Position numbers and translations under genes: made by a program
The notes under the pieces: model-generated
Told to the model about the DNA's origin: nothing
Seen by the model: the letters and a program-made list of their open reading frames with translations, nothing else
Database searches by the model: none
Assembly (NCBI GenBank): GCA_016098155.1
Contig: JAAAJB010000233.1
Span: forward strand, 1 to 51,303
From: Actinomortierella ambigua
Lineage: Eukaryota > Mortierellomycota > Mortierellomycetes > Mortierellales > Mortierellaceae
Length of the DNA: 51,303 nucleotides
Direction: 5' to 3'
Part shown: positions 32,316 through 42,439 of the stretch, in pieces
Layout: every line of letters starts with the position of its first letter
Numbering within the stretch: the stretch's first letter is position 1

Positions 32316-32822
32316 ATGTCCACTGCAGCAAACGCCGTCTTAACCATTCTTCCCAGCCCCTTCACTATCTTCTCGGAGGAGCACCAACGCTTTGCCTCGA
32401 GGCATGGAGATTTGGCCATTCTGATGTCCAAGGCAGTTATCGATGGCCATTGCTATATGACACCTGAGCTCGTGGGTGGCAACAAGTTTCGGTTCCGCCT
32501 TGAGACCCGTGCCATTGTCTTCCGTCATTCGGATAATGGCAACCTCCACTCGCGCTTTGGTAATGAGTCTGCGTCCGACACTGTTTTCGAGCTGATCCCA
32601 AGAGCGGATGGTACCTTTTTCATCAAAGCCGATAATGGACTGTATGTCAGTGTTTACGACTCGAGCGGCCTTCACCTGCGAGCAGCCAAGAGAGAGGCCG
32701 ATATTCACTGTGTTTTCTTGCTTCGAGACCCAAGTGACGCTAGATCCATCGACGATATCAAGAAGTCATACGCCAAGTATGCAGATGAGGCCTCGGTTAC
32801 ATTTGCACCGCTAGAAATCTGA
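32316..32822 (+). CDS. small unknown protein, possibly beta-trefoil-like
   Basis: Intron-less open frame encoding 168 aa. I do not recognise the family. Alternating short hydrophobic strands and turns (KFRFRLETRAIVFRH, TVFELIPRADGTFFIKADNGLYVSVYDSSGLHLRA) resemble beta-trefoil lectin or fascin-type folds, where GxYVS-like and FxI strands recur; this is an inference from pattern only. There is no signal peptide or membrane segment, so it is probably cytosolic. The start is the only ATG after a CCCCCCAAAAAAAAA leader and sits 96 bp after a TATA box. It converges with the glycosyltransferase-like gene (285 bp between stops). Confidence 0.7.
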   Translation: MSTAANAVLTILPSPFTIFSEEHQRFASRHGDLAILMSKAVIDGHCYMTPELVGGNKFRFRLETRAIVFRHSDNGNLHSRFGNESASDTVFELIPRADGTFFIKADNGLYVSVYDSSGLHLRAAKREADIHCVFLLRDPSDARSIDDIKKSYAKYADEASVTFAPLEI

Positions 32823-32911
32823 TCACGCATTTTTTTCAGGGAGTTTGACCAAGTAGCCCGTAGAAAGAGAAATACATGTGTTTTTTCCGATGACATCATC
32901 TAGCGTGAAGA

Positions 32912-32917
32912 TTTATT
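32912..32917 (-). terminator. poly(A) signal of glycosyltransferase-like gene
   Basis: On the minus strand AATAAA lies about 190 nt past the stop at 33110-33108. It lies on the far side of the plus-strand signal at 33021, so the two transcripts would overlap. Confidence 0.35.
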
Positions 32918-33020
32918 GTGTTGTACGAAAAAAAAAAGAAAAGGATGAAAAAAGGGGAATCCTCGACCGAATTAAGACTATTGTAAATGGAAGGGGGTGG
33001 GTGGGTAAACGAGAGAAACA

Positions 33021-33026
33021 AATAAA
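33021..33026 (+). terminator. poly(A) signal of the 168-aa gene
   Basis: AATAAA lies about 200 nt after the TGA stop of the 168-aa gene, within the predicted 3' UTR of the opposing gene. Confidence 0.35.
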
Positions 33027-33107
33027 GCAGCAGTAATTTTTTTTCATTTTGTATGTTTTTTTTTCTTGACAACGTAGTTGAAAGGGATTGCCCGTTGTGC
33101 GTGCGTT

Positions 33108-35131
33108 TTACAAGGTCATTCCAGCAACTTCAAAGCCGCAAACATCCAGCGACTTCTCCTGCGCGGCCTCAAACTGGATTTTGACGATGTTGACCAATCC
33201 CTTGGACAACAGCGGCGAAGTAGGGCAGTTCAAATCAAGCAGCATCGAATGTGCGAACGGGTACCTTGTCGTATGTTGGCACTTGACCCACTCATACCCC
33301 ACGCGATCCGAAACATAGACCGAGATCTGGTTGCCCATGCCCGCAATCGACCTCGACGACGCCACCTTCAACTGCTTGACGGCCGTTGGCACAACAAATC
33401 GCAGTCCGATCGAGTCGCCAATCTGCGGCGTCTTGAACGAATTCCAACATGTCCGTGGGTCATTGTCGACAGCATGGATATAGGCTTTCTCCTCCCAAAA
33501 CTTGTTGGTCGGGTACTGGAGCGCTTGGAAGCGTGTGTCCTGTTGCGTGATTTCCGTCAGGTCCCGCTCAAACTTGACCTCGCTTGGAAGTGGGAATGGA
33601 TCGAGACTCGTCATGAACAGGCATTTGTCGTTGTGGCAGGGGGCACGGTCGTGACGGTCCTTCATCGGCGGAAGCTCTTCCTCGCGTGCAAAGTAGTCCT
33701 TTTCCGAGACTTCGGGGTTGGCAAACAGAGCGTCGTACAACCGGTTGGCGGCATCCAGCTAAATGAAAGAAGAAAGAAAAAAAAGGAGGGGGGGGGGCAA
33801 TGGCAAAATGTCAGAATTTGCTCTTACAAGGAGCAACTGAGAGCGAGAGAGCGAGAGAGGGCGACTTGTTAATCTCTCTTTTCCTTACCATGTTGCCAAA
33901 GACAATCTTCCAGTGGTCATCGACACCATCCTCACTCCAGGAATTGGCCTGATCCAATGGTGTGAGGTAGTTGACGAGTTGGTAAGGGTACTGATTGGTC
34001 CAGATGGAGAAGTACATATCGATGACACGGAGTCGGTCCTTGGCCAGGTTGCTATTGCCACCCTGCTGGAGCAACTGGCGAGCCTTGGCTCGTGGCAGAA
34101 ACGAGCCAGTGCCCATCCACGAGAAGCCTGCATGCATCTTGACGGCTAGTTTGTCGTATCGAGTATTGTGTTTGTTTTTCCAGGTGGAGTGGGGAAAAAG
34201 AAGCAGAGGAAAATTCAGTATCCGATCATTGGTTTTAGCGTTAGGAACAAAAAAACAAGGAGGCCCCTGTGGTACAAAAAAACGTGGACGTTCTTTTTGC
34301 CCCGATACTCCGAATCCCGCACTTTGCCCACTCTCCGTCTCTCATCCTTTTTTTTTTCCTTTTGGTTCGCTGGGCTGTGTGGCTGTTACCTTCATTGGTA
34401 AATGTCCAGCGGCGGTGCTCCATATGGATGAGTGGTAGTGTGTTGGTATGGATGAGATTGGGGCTGGTCAAAAAGTTTGTGTAGAGTGCATCCATATGTG
34501 TGTTGAGCCAGTCGTCGTCCTGGAAATAGCAGTAGCTGTAGCTGGCGAGGGAGCACGACATGTACTTGGCCAGGTCATGCAGGTTCTCCTGGGCATTGAC
34601 GACCTTTATCTCAGGCAGGGCAGCGCCGTTGCCGCCGTTGAAGGCGGCCATGTCATCGTCGGTCATGGCAAAGTCGGCCTTGGTGAGGTGGTTCTCCTTG
34701 TTGTTGTTCCAGATGATGATCTCCTTGATGTAAGGGTACCGCGCCAGGTAGCGCACAATGGTCTTGAGACCCTCGACTCGCTTCCAGCTCAGCAGGATGG
34801 CTGTGGTGGCGATGAGGTGCTCGTTGCCAAACGCTTCGTCGCTAAAGTCCTCAAACAGATATTGGCTCCGCCGGGTATTCAGGATGTGCCGTACGGTCTC
34901 CTCTCGCTCATGCTCCTGTAGACTGTGCTCGACCCGGTCATTGTTGTTCAGGACAGTCTCGTGGCGAAAGGCTCTGCTGATGACCAGCAGCGAGGCAATG
35001 CAGATGCCGACCAGTGCACACAGGCGGACCAGGCCCATGCGCTTGACGGTGATCGCCAGGGACTGGACAGAGGTCTTTCTGCTGCCGCTGCTGTGGAAGG
35101 GGAGGCTGCTGCTGCTATTGGCCCTGTTCAT
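33108..35131 (-). CDS. type II membrane glycosyltransferase-like protein
   Basis: Predicted Golgi enzyme of 549 aa in three exons: 35131-34390, 34145-33889, 33758-33108 (donors GTAACA and GTAAGG, TAG acceptors, phases consistent). A basic cytosolic N terminus of about 32 residues precedes one transmembrane segment (LCALVGICIASLLVI, residues about 37-51), then a lumenal catalytic region: TAILLSWKRVEGLKTIV ... IIIWNNN, a DXD-type metal/nucleotide-sugar motif in YFQDDDW, and a later GTGSFLPR segment. The opening pattern is reminiscent of exostosin-type GT64 domains, but the family is not certain. The last 150 residues (GDSIGLRFVVP, VKQLKVASS, QISVYVSD, VKIQFEAAQ) look like a discoidin/F5-8C-like beta sandwich, an inference. 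Donor sugar and acceptor unknown. Confidence 0.75.
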
Positions 35132-35913
35132 GATGAGAGAGCGAGCCGGATGCAGAGATCAGGCCAAAGGAGGGGAAAGAGAGATGGGAGGAGGAGGGGT
35201 GGTGGAGGTGGAGGAGAGTGTGAGATGAATGAAAGATGATGGTGGAGAAGGAATGTCAAGAGAGAATGGGGCAATGGAAAAAAAGGGGACTGTTCACTCA
35301 AACATATGGTCGTTGAGTTTAAGTGAGTTGCCCCCCCCCTCCCCTCCACTCCCTCTGCCCACTACTTTGATTGCAGCCCCACTCTTACTCACTCACTCAC
35401 TCACACTACTCCTCTTACTCTTTTGGCTATAAAAGAAAGGAGGAAGAAGGACGTGCAAGTAGGAGAGATGGAGGAAGGGGGGCGATGGCAGGCTCGCTAA
35501 TCCCAAGGAGAGATATAATTGTTGACGGGGGGGGGGAGGATACGAGGGGGAAAGGGCGCACCGCCAGTATTTCATTGGACCAAGGTAGCACTTGTCCTAG
35601 CCCACACTCCCCTTACAGCCGCAAACAAACGCACTATTCAGGCACAGGCAGGAGGACACTTGTACACCCACAGTGCACCACAGTCTTGTTGCAAAATCTA
35701 ATCCATCAATTGTGAAATGCCCTTCTAGATGATAACGGTGATGGTGGCAAATTGTTATTATTTTATCTCCTTTTAGATATTTGCATTCCAGCCCACTCTT
35801 GGGGTGGCACACACGATTCCCAGTGAAAAGAAGAACAGGTCAGATTCTCTCTCTCCCTTCCTTTCTTCCTTATTTCCTTTCTATCCTCCATTCCGTCATA
35901 TGAGAGGACTTTC
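35132..35913. other. spacer between glycosyltransferase-like and reductase genes
   Basis: Both neighbours are on the minus strand. This is the upstream region of the glycosyltransferase-like gene, with GA-rich sequence, TCAC repeats (35391-35405) and a G-run (35527-35536). A TATAAAAG at 35428-35435 is on the plus strand with no plus-strand gene behind it. No gene was seen. Confidence 0.5.
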
Positions 35914-37304
35914 CTAGCAGTCATCGATGGGAGGAGAAGCCCACTCGAGCTTGGAGAACGGCTCCAAGATCTTGAGCACCGCCTGCTCATGGCGCTCCTG
36001 AGCCAAGTCCAGTCGGTCCCCTCCATGGCACTCTGCCCACCAAGCCACGTTCTGCTCGACCTCCTCTGCATTCGACATGCCCAACAACAGACCGTCGCCG
36101 CCCTTCCACCTCATCGCAAACTTGACGGCCACCTCCGTCAGATCCTTGCCCCGCTCCTCCCGATCGACCGCGGCAATGCACTCCTGGACAGCCTCGCGCA
36201 ACAGCTTTGGTGCTGGATGCCAATCCGGGCAAGGCGTGTGTGACCGCAACAGGCCCATCGACACGGGTGATGCATTCCAGATCGTCTTCACTCCGAGTTG
36301 GCGGAAACTTTCGATGTAGTCGCCCAGTAGTGTGTTGTGGATGTTGTAGTGGCAGTATGTGAGCAGCAGGTCCAGCTTTTGGCCCACCCGGTCGTGGATC
36401 ACTGGAATCAGTGCCAGCAAGTATGGGAGCGGATACCCTAAAGTCGCGTGGAAGCAAGATGAAAAGAAAAGAGCGCAGCAGAGATGTCAGGTTTAGCCGT
36501 TGTGTTTTTTTTTCTCGTATGTTTTGTTCCACTCATGGTGGTAAAAAGTACTAATGTTCCTGCTGAACACAAAAATCGTACACCTTTCTCTGTTTTCCCA
36601 AAACTCTAGCTTCTTTTCAAGCTTTTTGCGTGATCCTTACCACTGATGCCGACATATTTAATCTTGCCTTCCGCCTACGAAACGACAAAAAAAAAAGATC
36701 AAAGATATCGAAGTTGGTTAACAATGCAATTTAAAAGAGTGGTGGCTACCACCAACTTTTGCATCTGACAGTCAGGAACCATAATATTGCTCAATATGCA
36801 CCAGAGCCACTTTACCTTGAGACGGAAGAGCTCACGCACGGCCTCGACAGCCTCGTTCACAGAGACAAACTCGACGTCATGTGCATAGACAATATCGAGG
36901 TAGGTGGTGTGCATCCTCCGCATGCTCTCCTGAACTGAGGCTCTGACTCTTTGTGGAGAATAATCAAACTCGACCCGCTTAGGCCCATAGCGGCCGATCT
37001 TGGTGGACAGGTAGTAGGTGGATCTGGGGTGGGTTTTGGCGATCGACAGCAACGCATTGCCCAGCACCTCCTCCGAGTTTCCGTAGTAAGGGGAGGTGTC
37101 AAAGGCATTGATTCCCAGATCGAGCGCTCGTCTGCAGGCCTCGACCGGCCACTGCGGTTGGATGGGGTTGTACAGCTGTGCAAAGGCAGAGGCGCCATAG
37201 ATGATGGGTGAGGTCTCGAGGGTGTCCTGGGAGACATTTCTACGCTTTGTAGTGGTAGTTGTTGTTGGTGTAGTCTGCGGGGAGGACTCGACGGGAACAG
37301 TCAT
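35914..37304 (-). CDS. aldo/keto reductase, arabinose/galactose dehydrogenase type
   Basis: NAD(P)-dependent oxidoreductase of 348 aa in three exons: 37304-36816, 36674-36641 (only 34 nt), 36437-35914. The catalytic tetrad is visible: Asp69 and Tyr74 in FDTSPYYG, Lys102 in STKIGRYG and His142 in AHDVEF. The SPYYGNSEEVLG and STKIGRYG/FDYS.QRV/HDVEFV combination is typical of fungal D-arabinose dehydrogenase (Ara2) and plant L-galactose dehydrogenase, which make the aldonolactone precursor of erythroascorbate or ascorbate. The substrate is inferred from family likeness only. The first 22 residues are a Thr-rich extension. The short middle exon encodes AEGKIKYVGISG, a strand conserved in the barrel, which supports it. 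Its upstream region is shared with the divergent amine oxidase gene. Confidence 0.85.
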
Positions 37305-37798
37305 TGTGGCAGACGGAGGAATGAGTATGAATGAGCCAAGAGGAGGGTAAATGCGGAGGTGGGCGTAATGAATGAAGAAGGAAGAGGAAAGAAGGAAAGG
37401 TATGTACCGAGCTTCTTTTCAGTCTCCCCAGCAGAATGAAGAAGTTCTGCTCAGAAGCAGATTCGATCGGGTATTGAAAATAATCAGCAGCAACAGTAAC
37501 GTGCCAGGCACAAAAAAAACAACGGTCATCATTCCACCTGCCCCCCACAAAACCCTGCAAAGCAGAATCATAGTTATTGCGATTGGAGGTTTCATCCAAC
37601 GGTCTCTGTTGTTCCCCCCCCCCACCTCCACTGTTTAGACTCGAACCCACCAACGTTGGTGATACCAAAAGAGAGTGTTCTTAGAGAGTGTCAGGCACCG
37701 AGGGTTGTGACGGGTGACTGGGACTGGCATGCTCGCCTGTCTCATCTATCTTGTCCTATTTGTTTGTAATGTAAGCAGTGTGTCCGAATGCATATGTG

Positions 37799-37848
37799 CC
37801 TGTCTGTCTGTCTGTCTGTCTGCCTGTCTGTCTGTCTGTCGCTGTCTG
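37799..37848. repeat. (CTGT)n microsatellite
   Basis: About twelve TGTC units with a few CTGC interruptions. Further TGTC clusters follow to 37970. Confidence 0.9.
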
Positions 37849-37894
37849 TACGTTGAATGTCTGTATTTCTTTATGTCTGTTTGTCTGTCTGCCT

Positions 37895-37934
37895 GTCTGC
37901 ATGTATGCCGGCCAGTCTGCATGTATGTCGGCCA
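37895..37934. repeat. 20-bp tandem repeat, two copies
   Basis: GTCTGCATGTATG(C/T)CGGCCA occurs twice in tandem (37895-37914 and 37915-37934), one mismatch, within the TGTC-rich stretch. Confidence 0.85.
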
Positions 37935-38369
37935 GTCTGTCTGTCCTGTCTGTCTTTGCCTGTCTACCTCTCTATCCTTCATGCCACTGTGCAGCAGCCA
38001 GCAAACCTCATTGGACGATGCGTCCATCTGCCTGCCTGTTGGAATGCCTTTAGATCGGCGCAACGTGCACCTTTTCTCTCTTTCTCTATTTCTCGCACTT
38101 TACATCGCTGCTGTGCCACAAAAGGGGGAGGGGGAAGAAGAAGCAGAGAGACAGCGAATGAGTGAGGGGAGCGAGGAGAAGAAGAAGAAAAAAAAACTCT
38201 CCTCTGTCCTGCCTGCATCCCTTTGAGGGGTTTAATGACCGGCAGTCAGTCATCCGGACAGACTCCAAACCAATCCAATCCAAAGGACTTGTCGGGTGCC
38301 CTACGATGGCACAAAGAGAGAGAAAGAAAAAAAAAGCGCGCAAACCCCAAAACCCATTAAACGCGCAAC

Positions 38370-38378
38370 TATATAAAG
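38370..38378 (+). promoter_or_regulatory. TATA box of the amine oxidase gene
   Basis: TATATAAAG lies 190 bp upstream of the ATG. It is followed by a T/TTC-rich tract and an ACACAC leader, a layout common for strongly defined fungal core promoters. Confidence 0.5.
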
Positions 38379-38568
38379 GTAGAGGGGACCCCAGGGATCG
38401 CAAGGTTTTTCTTTTTTTTTCTTCTTCTTCTTTGCCCTCTTTGCTTCACTGAACCTCAAGGTGCTACTTTTCGCTTTTCCTCTGACCGAGAACCAAAACA
38501 CTCATTTCCACACACACACACACTTTACCTCATTCCCATTCAACCCACTCATCCCATCTCCATTCACC

Positions 38569-41500
38569 ATGGCTATCATCGCTAACCACCTTACCAATCC
38601 TCTCGAGCAAGCTCACGCTTTGCCTGGTCGCAAGACCATCGTCGTTGTTGGCGCCGGCATGTCTGGCCTTGCCGCAGGTAATTTCCGCTCTGTTTGCCCT
38701 ATTGTCATAGTGAGTGTGTCCTGTGTCTGCTATTTTGGTGGCACTAGCTCCTCCGTTTTGGGGGGGGGGGTCAGTGCTCTCTCGGAACATGTAATGTTTA
38801 CTGGAGAGGCCCAGTGGGGAGAATGTTTCCACGCCATCCTAACCTCTTGGCAAGACGCTGGCACTTCGCCTCCCATGTACCCATTTATCCGCTTGTAGCC
38901 AGGGATCTTGCTCGCCATCCTGGCATCCATGTGATTGTGCTGGAGGCAAGGAATCGCCTAGGTGGCAGACTCGACACCCGTCGAGGCGTTATCCAAATTC
39001 CAGCTGGGCTGGGTCATGCAGTGGCGGCACATGACGCAACTTTTCCACCCGCAGTAGCAGACACAACGGCAAGAGCAACAGAAACAATCGCCGCAACGTC
39101 AGCAGCGGCAACAAGAGCAGCAACAACAACAACAACGACAGCAGCGGCAACAGCAACAACGGCAATAGCAACAACGGCAATAGCAGCAACAGAAGCAGTA
39201 CCGGTAACGGCAACAACAGTACCGGCAAAGACATCAGCACCAGACCTCACACTCGGCACCGACATCGCCATCGACCTGGGCGCATCATGGCTACATGGAG
39301 CAGACGAGACAAATCCGCTGATGGGTTTGGTCAAGGCAACACAGTCGCGCATGGTGCCGACCAACACCGATGCAGTCTATCTGGCTCCGGGGGCCGATGC
39401 CGTCGATTCCTCCGAGGGCGATCACTACTGGGCCACGGTATGGGACATCTTTGAGGAAGGGCTCGAGTATGCGCGAGAGCAGCGAGAGTCGATCCCGGAC
39501 GACCTGTCGTTCAAGCAATGGCTCGACCATTATTTCGCCACACGCCAGTCCGAGGACCCAGAGGCGGACAATTACATGTCGGAGCAGGATCTCCGCATCG
39601 TGCCCTTGTTCACGCTCTACTGGGCTGACGAGAACGCCATCCCGCTGGATCGGGTGGCCATGAAGTACCTCGATGCCGAGGAGATGTATCCGGGCGATCA
39701 CTGCATCATGGCCGATGGCTATGATGTCTTGCTGCGAGCCATTGTCAAGGACATGCCCAAGGTGCGAATCCATCTTGAGCACGTTGTCACGCGCATCGAG
39801 TACGCTGGTAAGTGAGAGAATGAGAGAATAGGAATGGGAGAGAGCAACCTCCACCCCTACCCTCTCCCACCCCCCCTTCACACACTTTGCACCCTCTCTC
39901 TCACACTTGTCCACTCTCGTGCCCAAAAGAAAAATCAACAAACATATATCTTGCAAGTACATCCCTCCTCCCTTCCCCCCCCCCCCCTTTCGTTTCCCCT
40001 CAACTTTCCCCCCCCCCACTCCCACAACACCCCCCCCCCTCCTTTCGTTTCCCCTCAACTTTCCACAGCACCACTACCACAACACCTCCTCCTCTTCCGC
40101 CTCTTGACCGTCTTCCTCATGTTTGCTGCGGGAAATCGACAGGGAGAGAAAAGGGTGAGAGATCTGTTCCTTGTTGTTGTGTATGTGGTGGTAATGTGGG
40201 CAATGCGAGGAAATCGCAGGGGAAAGATACAAGGAGAGAAGAGCTCCCTTTTTTTTTGTTCTGTCCGTCTGCTGGGGAGTTCAGTAACAGGCATTGGATC
40301 GACAGGAATATAATTCTTCTTTCAGGAGAGCTCAAGGCTCTTTGTTCAGGTCGCACAACCCTAGTTTTTGTTGAAGGCTTCATTGGATCCAAAACAAAAC
40401 AAACTATATTTTATTGGCTAGAGCAAACAGCTGACTCGTGTCATTCCTCCGAATGCTGTTCATTTCCATCCCTCCTTGTTTTTGTTTGTGCCCTCTTTAC
40501 CCCACACTCTCCATCTCCTCTCTTCCGGCCTGCTGCAATATATTCATATTTGCATAATGGGGTGGAACTCCCACCTCCTCCCACCTTTCCCCCCCCCGCA
40601 CTTCCCACCTTTCCATCTAATACCTTTAATGCATACCGACTCTGACCTATTAAAAAATATATAACAAAAAAATCATTATAGCGGACAGGGCAACAGTCTG
40701 GACGAATCAAGGCGCGTTCAGTGCCGACGCCGTGCTCGTGACACTTCCATTGGGCGTTCTCAAAGCGCGCGCGGTGTCGTTCATGCCTGCGCTGCCCAAA
40801 CGGAAACAAGAGGCGATTGCCCGTCTCGGGTTCGGAACCATGTTCAAGATTGTGCTGTCGTTCAACCGCTGCTTCTGGCCCGACGACAAACATTTCCTCA
40901 ACTTTATGCCGACGGAACAAACCACCGTCAACCCAGATTTGACCCGCCACTTGAACGAGCGCCAGAAATGGGTCCTCCAGTCCTACATGGACGAACTGCC
41001 CAATTACTCCTCGCTCATGCCCGTCCATGGCGCGCCCGTCCTGATCGGGTACTCGACCAATCGGATGGCCGAGATGCTCGAGATGCTCTCCGATCGCGAG
41101 ATGGAACAGGTGTTTATGGCCCATTTGGCTCATTACTATCCGTGCCTGTACAAGCCTCCGATGATGATGACGACAACGACGACCATGACCATGATGGACG
41201 CCACCCTGACAACGACCGCGACCACCATGATGATGGATGACAATGAGCCACAGCAGCCTTATCGCCTTCTCAAGACACTGGTCACGCGCTGGAAGGCTGA
41301 CCCCTATGCGCGCGGCTCGTACACGAGCATCCCGGTCGGCAGCAGCCCGGACGACTTGGCGCAGTTTGAGATCCCCATCTGTGCCAAACCACGGTCGATG
41401 CTGTACAAGCAGCAGCAGCAGCAGCAGCAGCAGCAGAGGGTGAATGGACTGGTGCACAACGCCACGGAACAGCAGGTGGTGCCAAACGGAGGAGAGGGCT

Positions 41501-41928
41501 GCTGGACGAACGGCGTTGGTAGTGGTGGTCTTGGCGTGGTGGGTGTTGTTGTTGTCGGAGACACGAAACAAGACGAGTCTCTCAAGTCGATACAACAAGC
41601 ACCGGCTTTGACCGGTGCCGTGCTCAAGAATGGCCTGATCAAGGCCACTGCTGCCACTGTTACTGCTGCTGCTGCTGCTGCTACCGCTCCTACCCTCAAC
41701 GCTATAGTGCCGTCGTCGTCATCGTCAGTGCGGATGAACGCACTGGTGGGCGTGGATGTGTCATTGAACGAAGAAGGGGAAGAGGAAGGAGGCGAGCGAG
41801 GCGTCGTGTTCTTTGCGGGCGAACACACGACGCCGACCCATTTCGCGTCGTTGCATGGCGCGTACCTCACGGGCCAGCGCGAGGCGGCGAAGATTTTGAA
41901 GGCGTTCTTTGGACGTCTTGAAGCTTAA
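38569..41928 (+). CDS. FAD-dependent amine (polyamine) oxidase
   Basis: Flavin amine oxidase of 754 aa, oxidising a primary or secondary amine to imine with H2O2 release. Three exons: 38569-38677, 38899-39807, 40682-41928; the phase-1 junctions join cleanly. FAD-binding GAGMSGL is at residues 28-34, and VLEARNRLGGRLDT and DLGASWLHG follow. The conserved Lys of GFGTMFKIVLSF precedes CFWP. The C-terminal FAD motif FFAGEHTTPTHFASLHGAYLTGQREA is complete. The combination resembles polyamine oxidases and, more distantly, LSD1. Three low-complexity inserts lie between conserved blocks: Ala/Thr (39030-39240), Met/Thr/Asp (41161-41245) and Gln plus a Val/Gly/Ala-rich region (41408-41770). These make it about 250 residues longer than usual. 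Intron 2 is 874 nt. No peroxisomal SKL ending (it ends LEA) and no signal peptide. Confidence 0.85.
39986..40064. repeat. 24-bp direct repeat with C-runs, intronic
   Basis: CCTTTCGTTTCCCCTCAACTTTCC is present at 39986-40009 and 40041-40064, separated by C-rich sequence, inside intron 2 of the amine oxidase gene. Runs of up to about 13 C adjoin both copies. Confidence 0.85.
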
Positions 41929-41962
41929 TAGAGAGAGATATCAAAGGAGGGGAAGGAAGGAG

Positions 41963-41963
41963 G

Positions 41964-41988
<25 letters not shown>
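41963..41988. repeat. (AG)n microsatellite
   Basis: A dinucleotide run of about 13 units, 35 nt after the amine oxidase stop codon. Confidence 0.85.
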
Positions 41989-41995
<7 letters not shown>

Positions 41996-42135
41996 TATGT
42001 GAGTGTCTCTCCTTGTGTGCCCGATAGACGCAGATAGAACTTCTATTTCTCACTCTTTATTCTTGCTATCGCTCTCTTTTTTTTTTTTTTTTCATTCTTT
42101 CCTTCCTGTCTTTTCTGTCGAAAACAGAAGGAAAG

Positions 42136-42141
42136 AATAAA
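42136..42141 (+). terminator. poly(A) signal candidate, amine oxidase
   Basis: AATAAA lies about 208 nt after the amine oxidase stop codon. It is a hexamer match only. Confidence 0.3.
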
Positions 42142-42277
42142 ATCTCCGACGGTGGACTGGGAGAAGTAGAAGAGCCTATTTCCTCTTTCCCTGAAGCGTG
42201 TACCTCACCACCACTCCCTTGCTCTTGCATTTTTTTTATAATTAGGCATGTCATCGAAGCATCAAACAAAATGAAGG

Positions 42278-42283
42278 TTTATT
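42278..42283 (-). terminator. poly(A) signal candidate, signal-anchor protein
   Basis: On the minus strand AATAAA lies about 157 nt past the TGA stop at 42442-42440, just beyond an AG/CT repeat in the transcript direction. Confidence 0.3.
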
Positions 42284-42294
42284 GCGTGCAGCGA

Positions 42295-42298
<4 letters not shown>

Positions 42299-42345
<47 letters not shown>

Positions 42346-42355
42346 CGAGCAAGGG
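42299..42355. repeat. (AG)n microsatellite, long
   Basis: About 18 uninterrupted AG units followed by imperfect units. It lies in the predicted 3' UTR of the minus-strand gene, where it reads as CU repeats. Confidence 0.9.
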
Positions 42356-42439
42356 AACAAGGGAGTACGGAAAACAGTGAGTGTAATATCTAAACGTGTT
42401 GCTTTGGTCCCTGTTGGTATAAGTTTTTTTTTCCTTTGT

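Larger units (their letters stand above)
37305..38568. other. divergent intergenic region with microsatellites
   Basis: It separates the reductase (-) from the amine oxidase (+). It contains CTGT arrays, a 20-bp direct repeat, purine runs near 38130-38200, a TATA box at 38370 and a long pyrimidine tract (38405-38440) expected around the amine oxidase transcription start. No coding frame is supported. Confidence 0.55.
41929..42439. other. spacer between convergent genes, AG-repeat rich
   Basis: Both 3' ends meet here. It holds an (AG)n run at 41963-41988, a long T-run near 42077-42091, and a second (AG)n run at 42299-42355. No gene was seen. Confidence 0.55.

Noticed and set aside
35428..35435. 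TATAAAAG on the plus strand.
   Set aside because: There is no plus-strand gene until 38569, which has its own TATA box at 38370.
37620..37700. Possible tRNA on the minus strand (GGTGGGTTCGAGTC resembles a B box).
   Set aside because: No A box, no anticodon or acceptor stem pairing, and the T-stem does not close.
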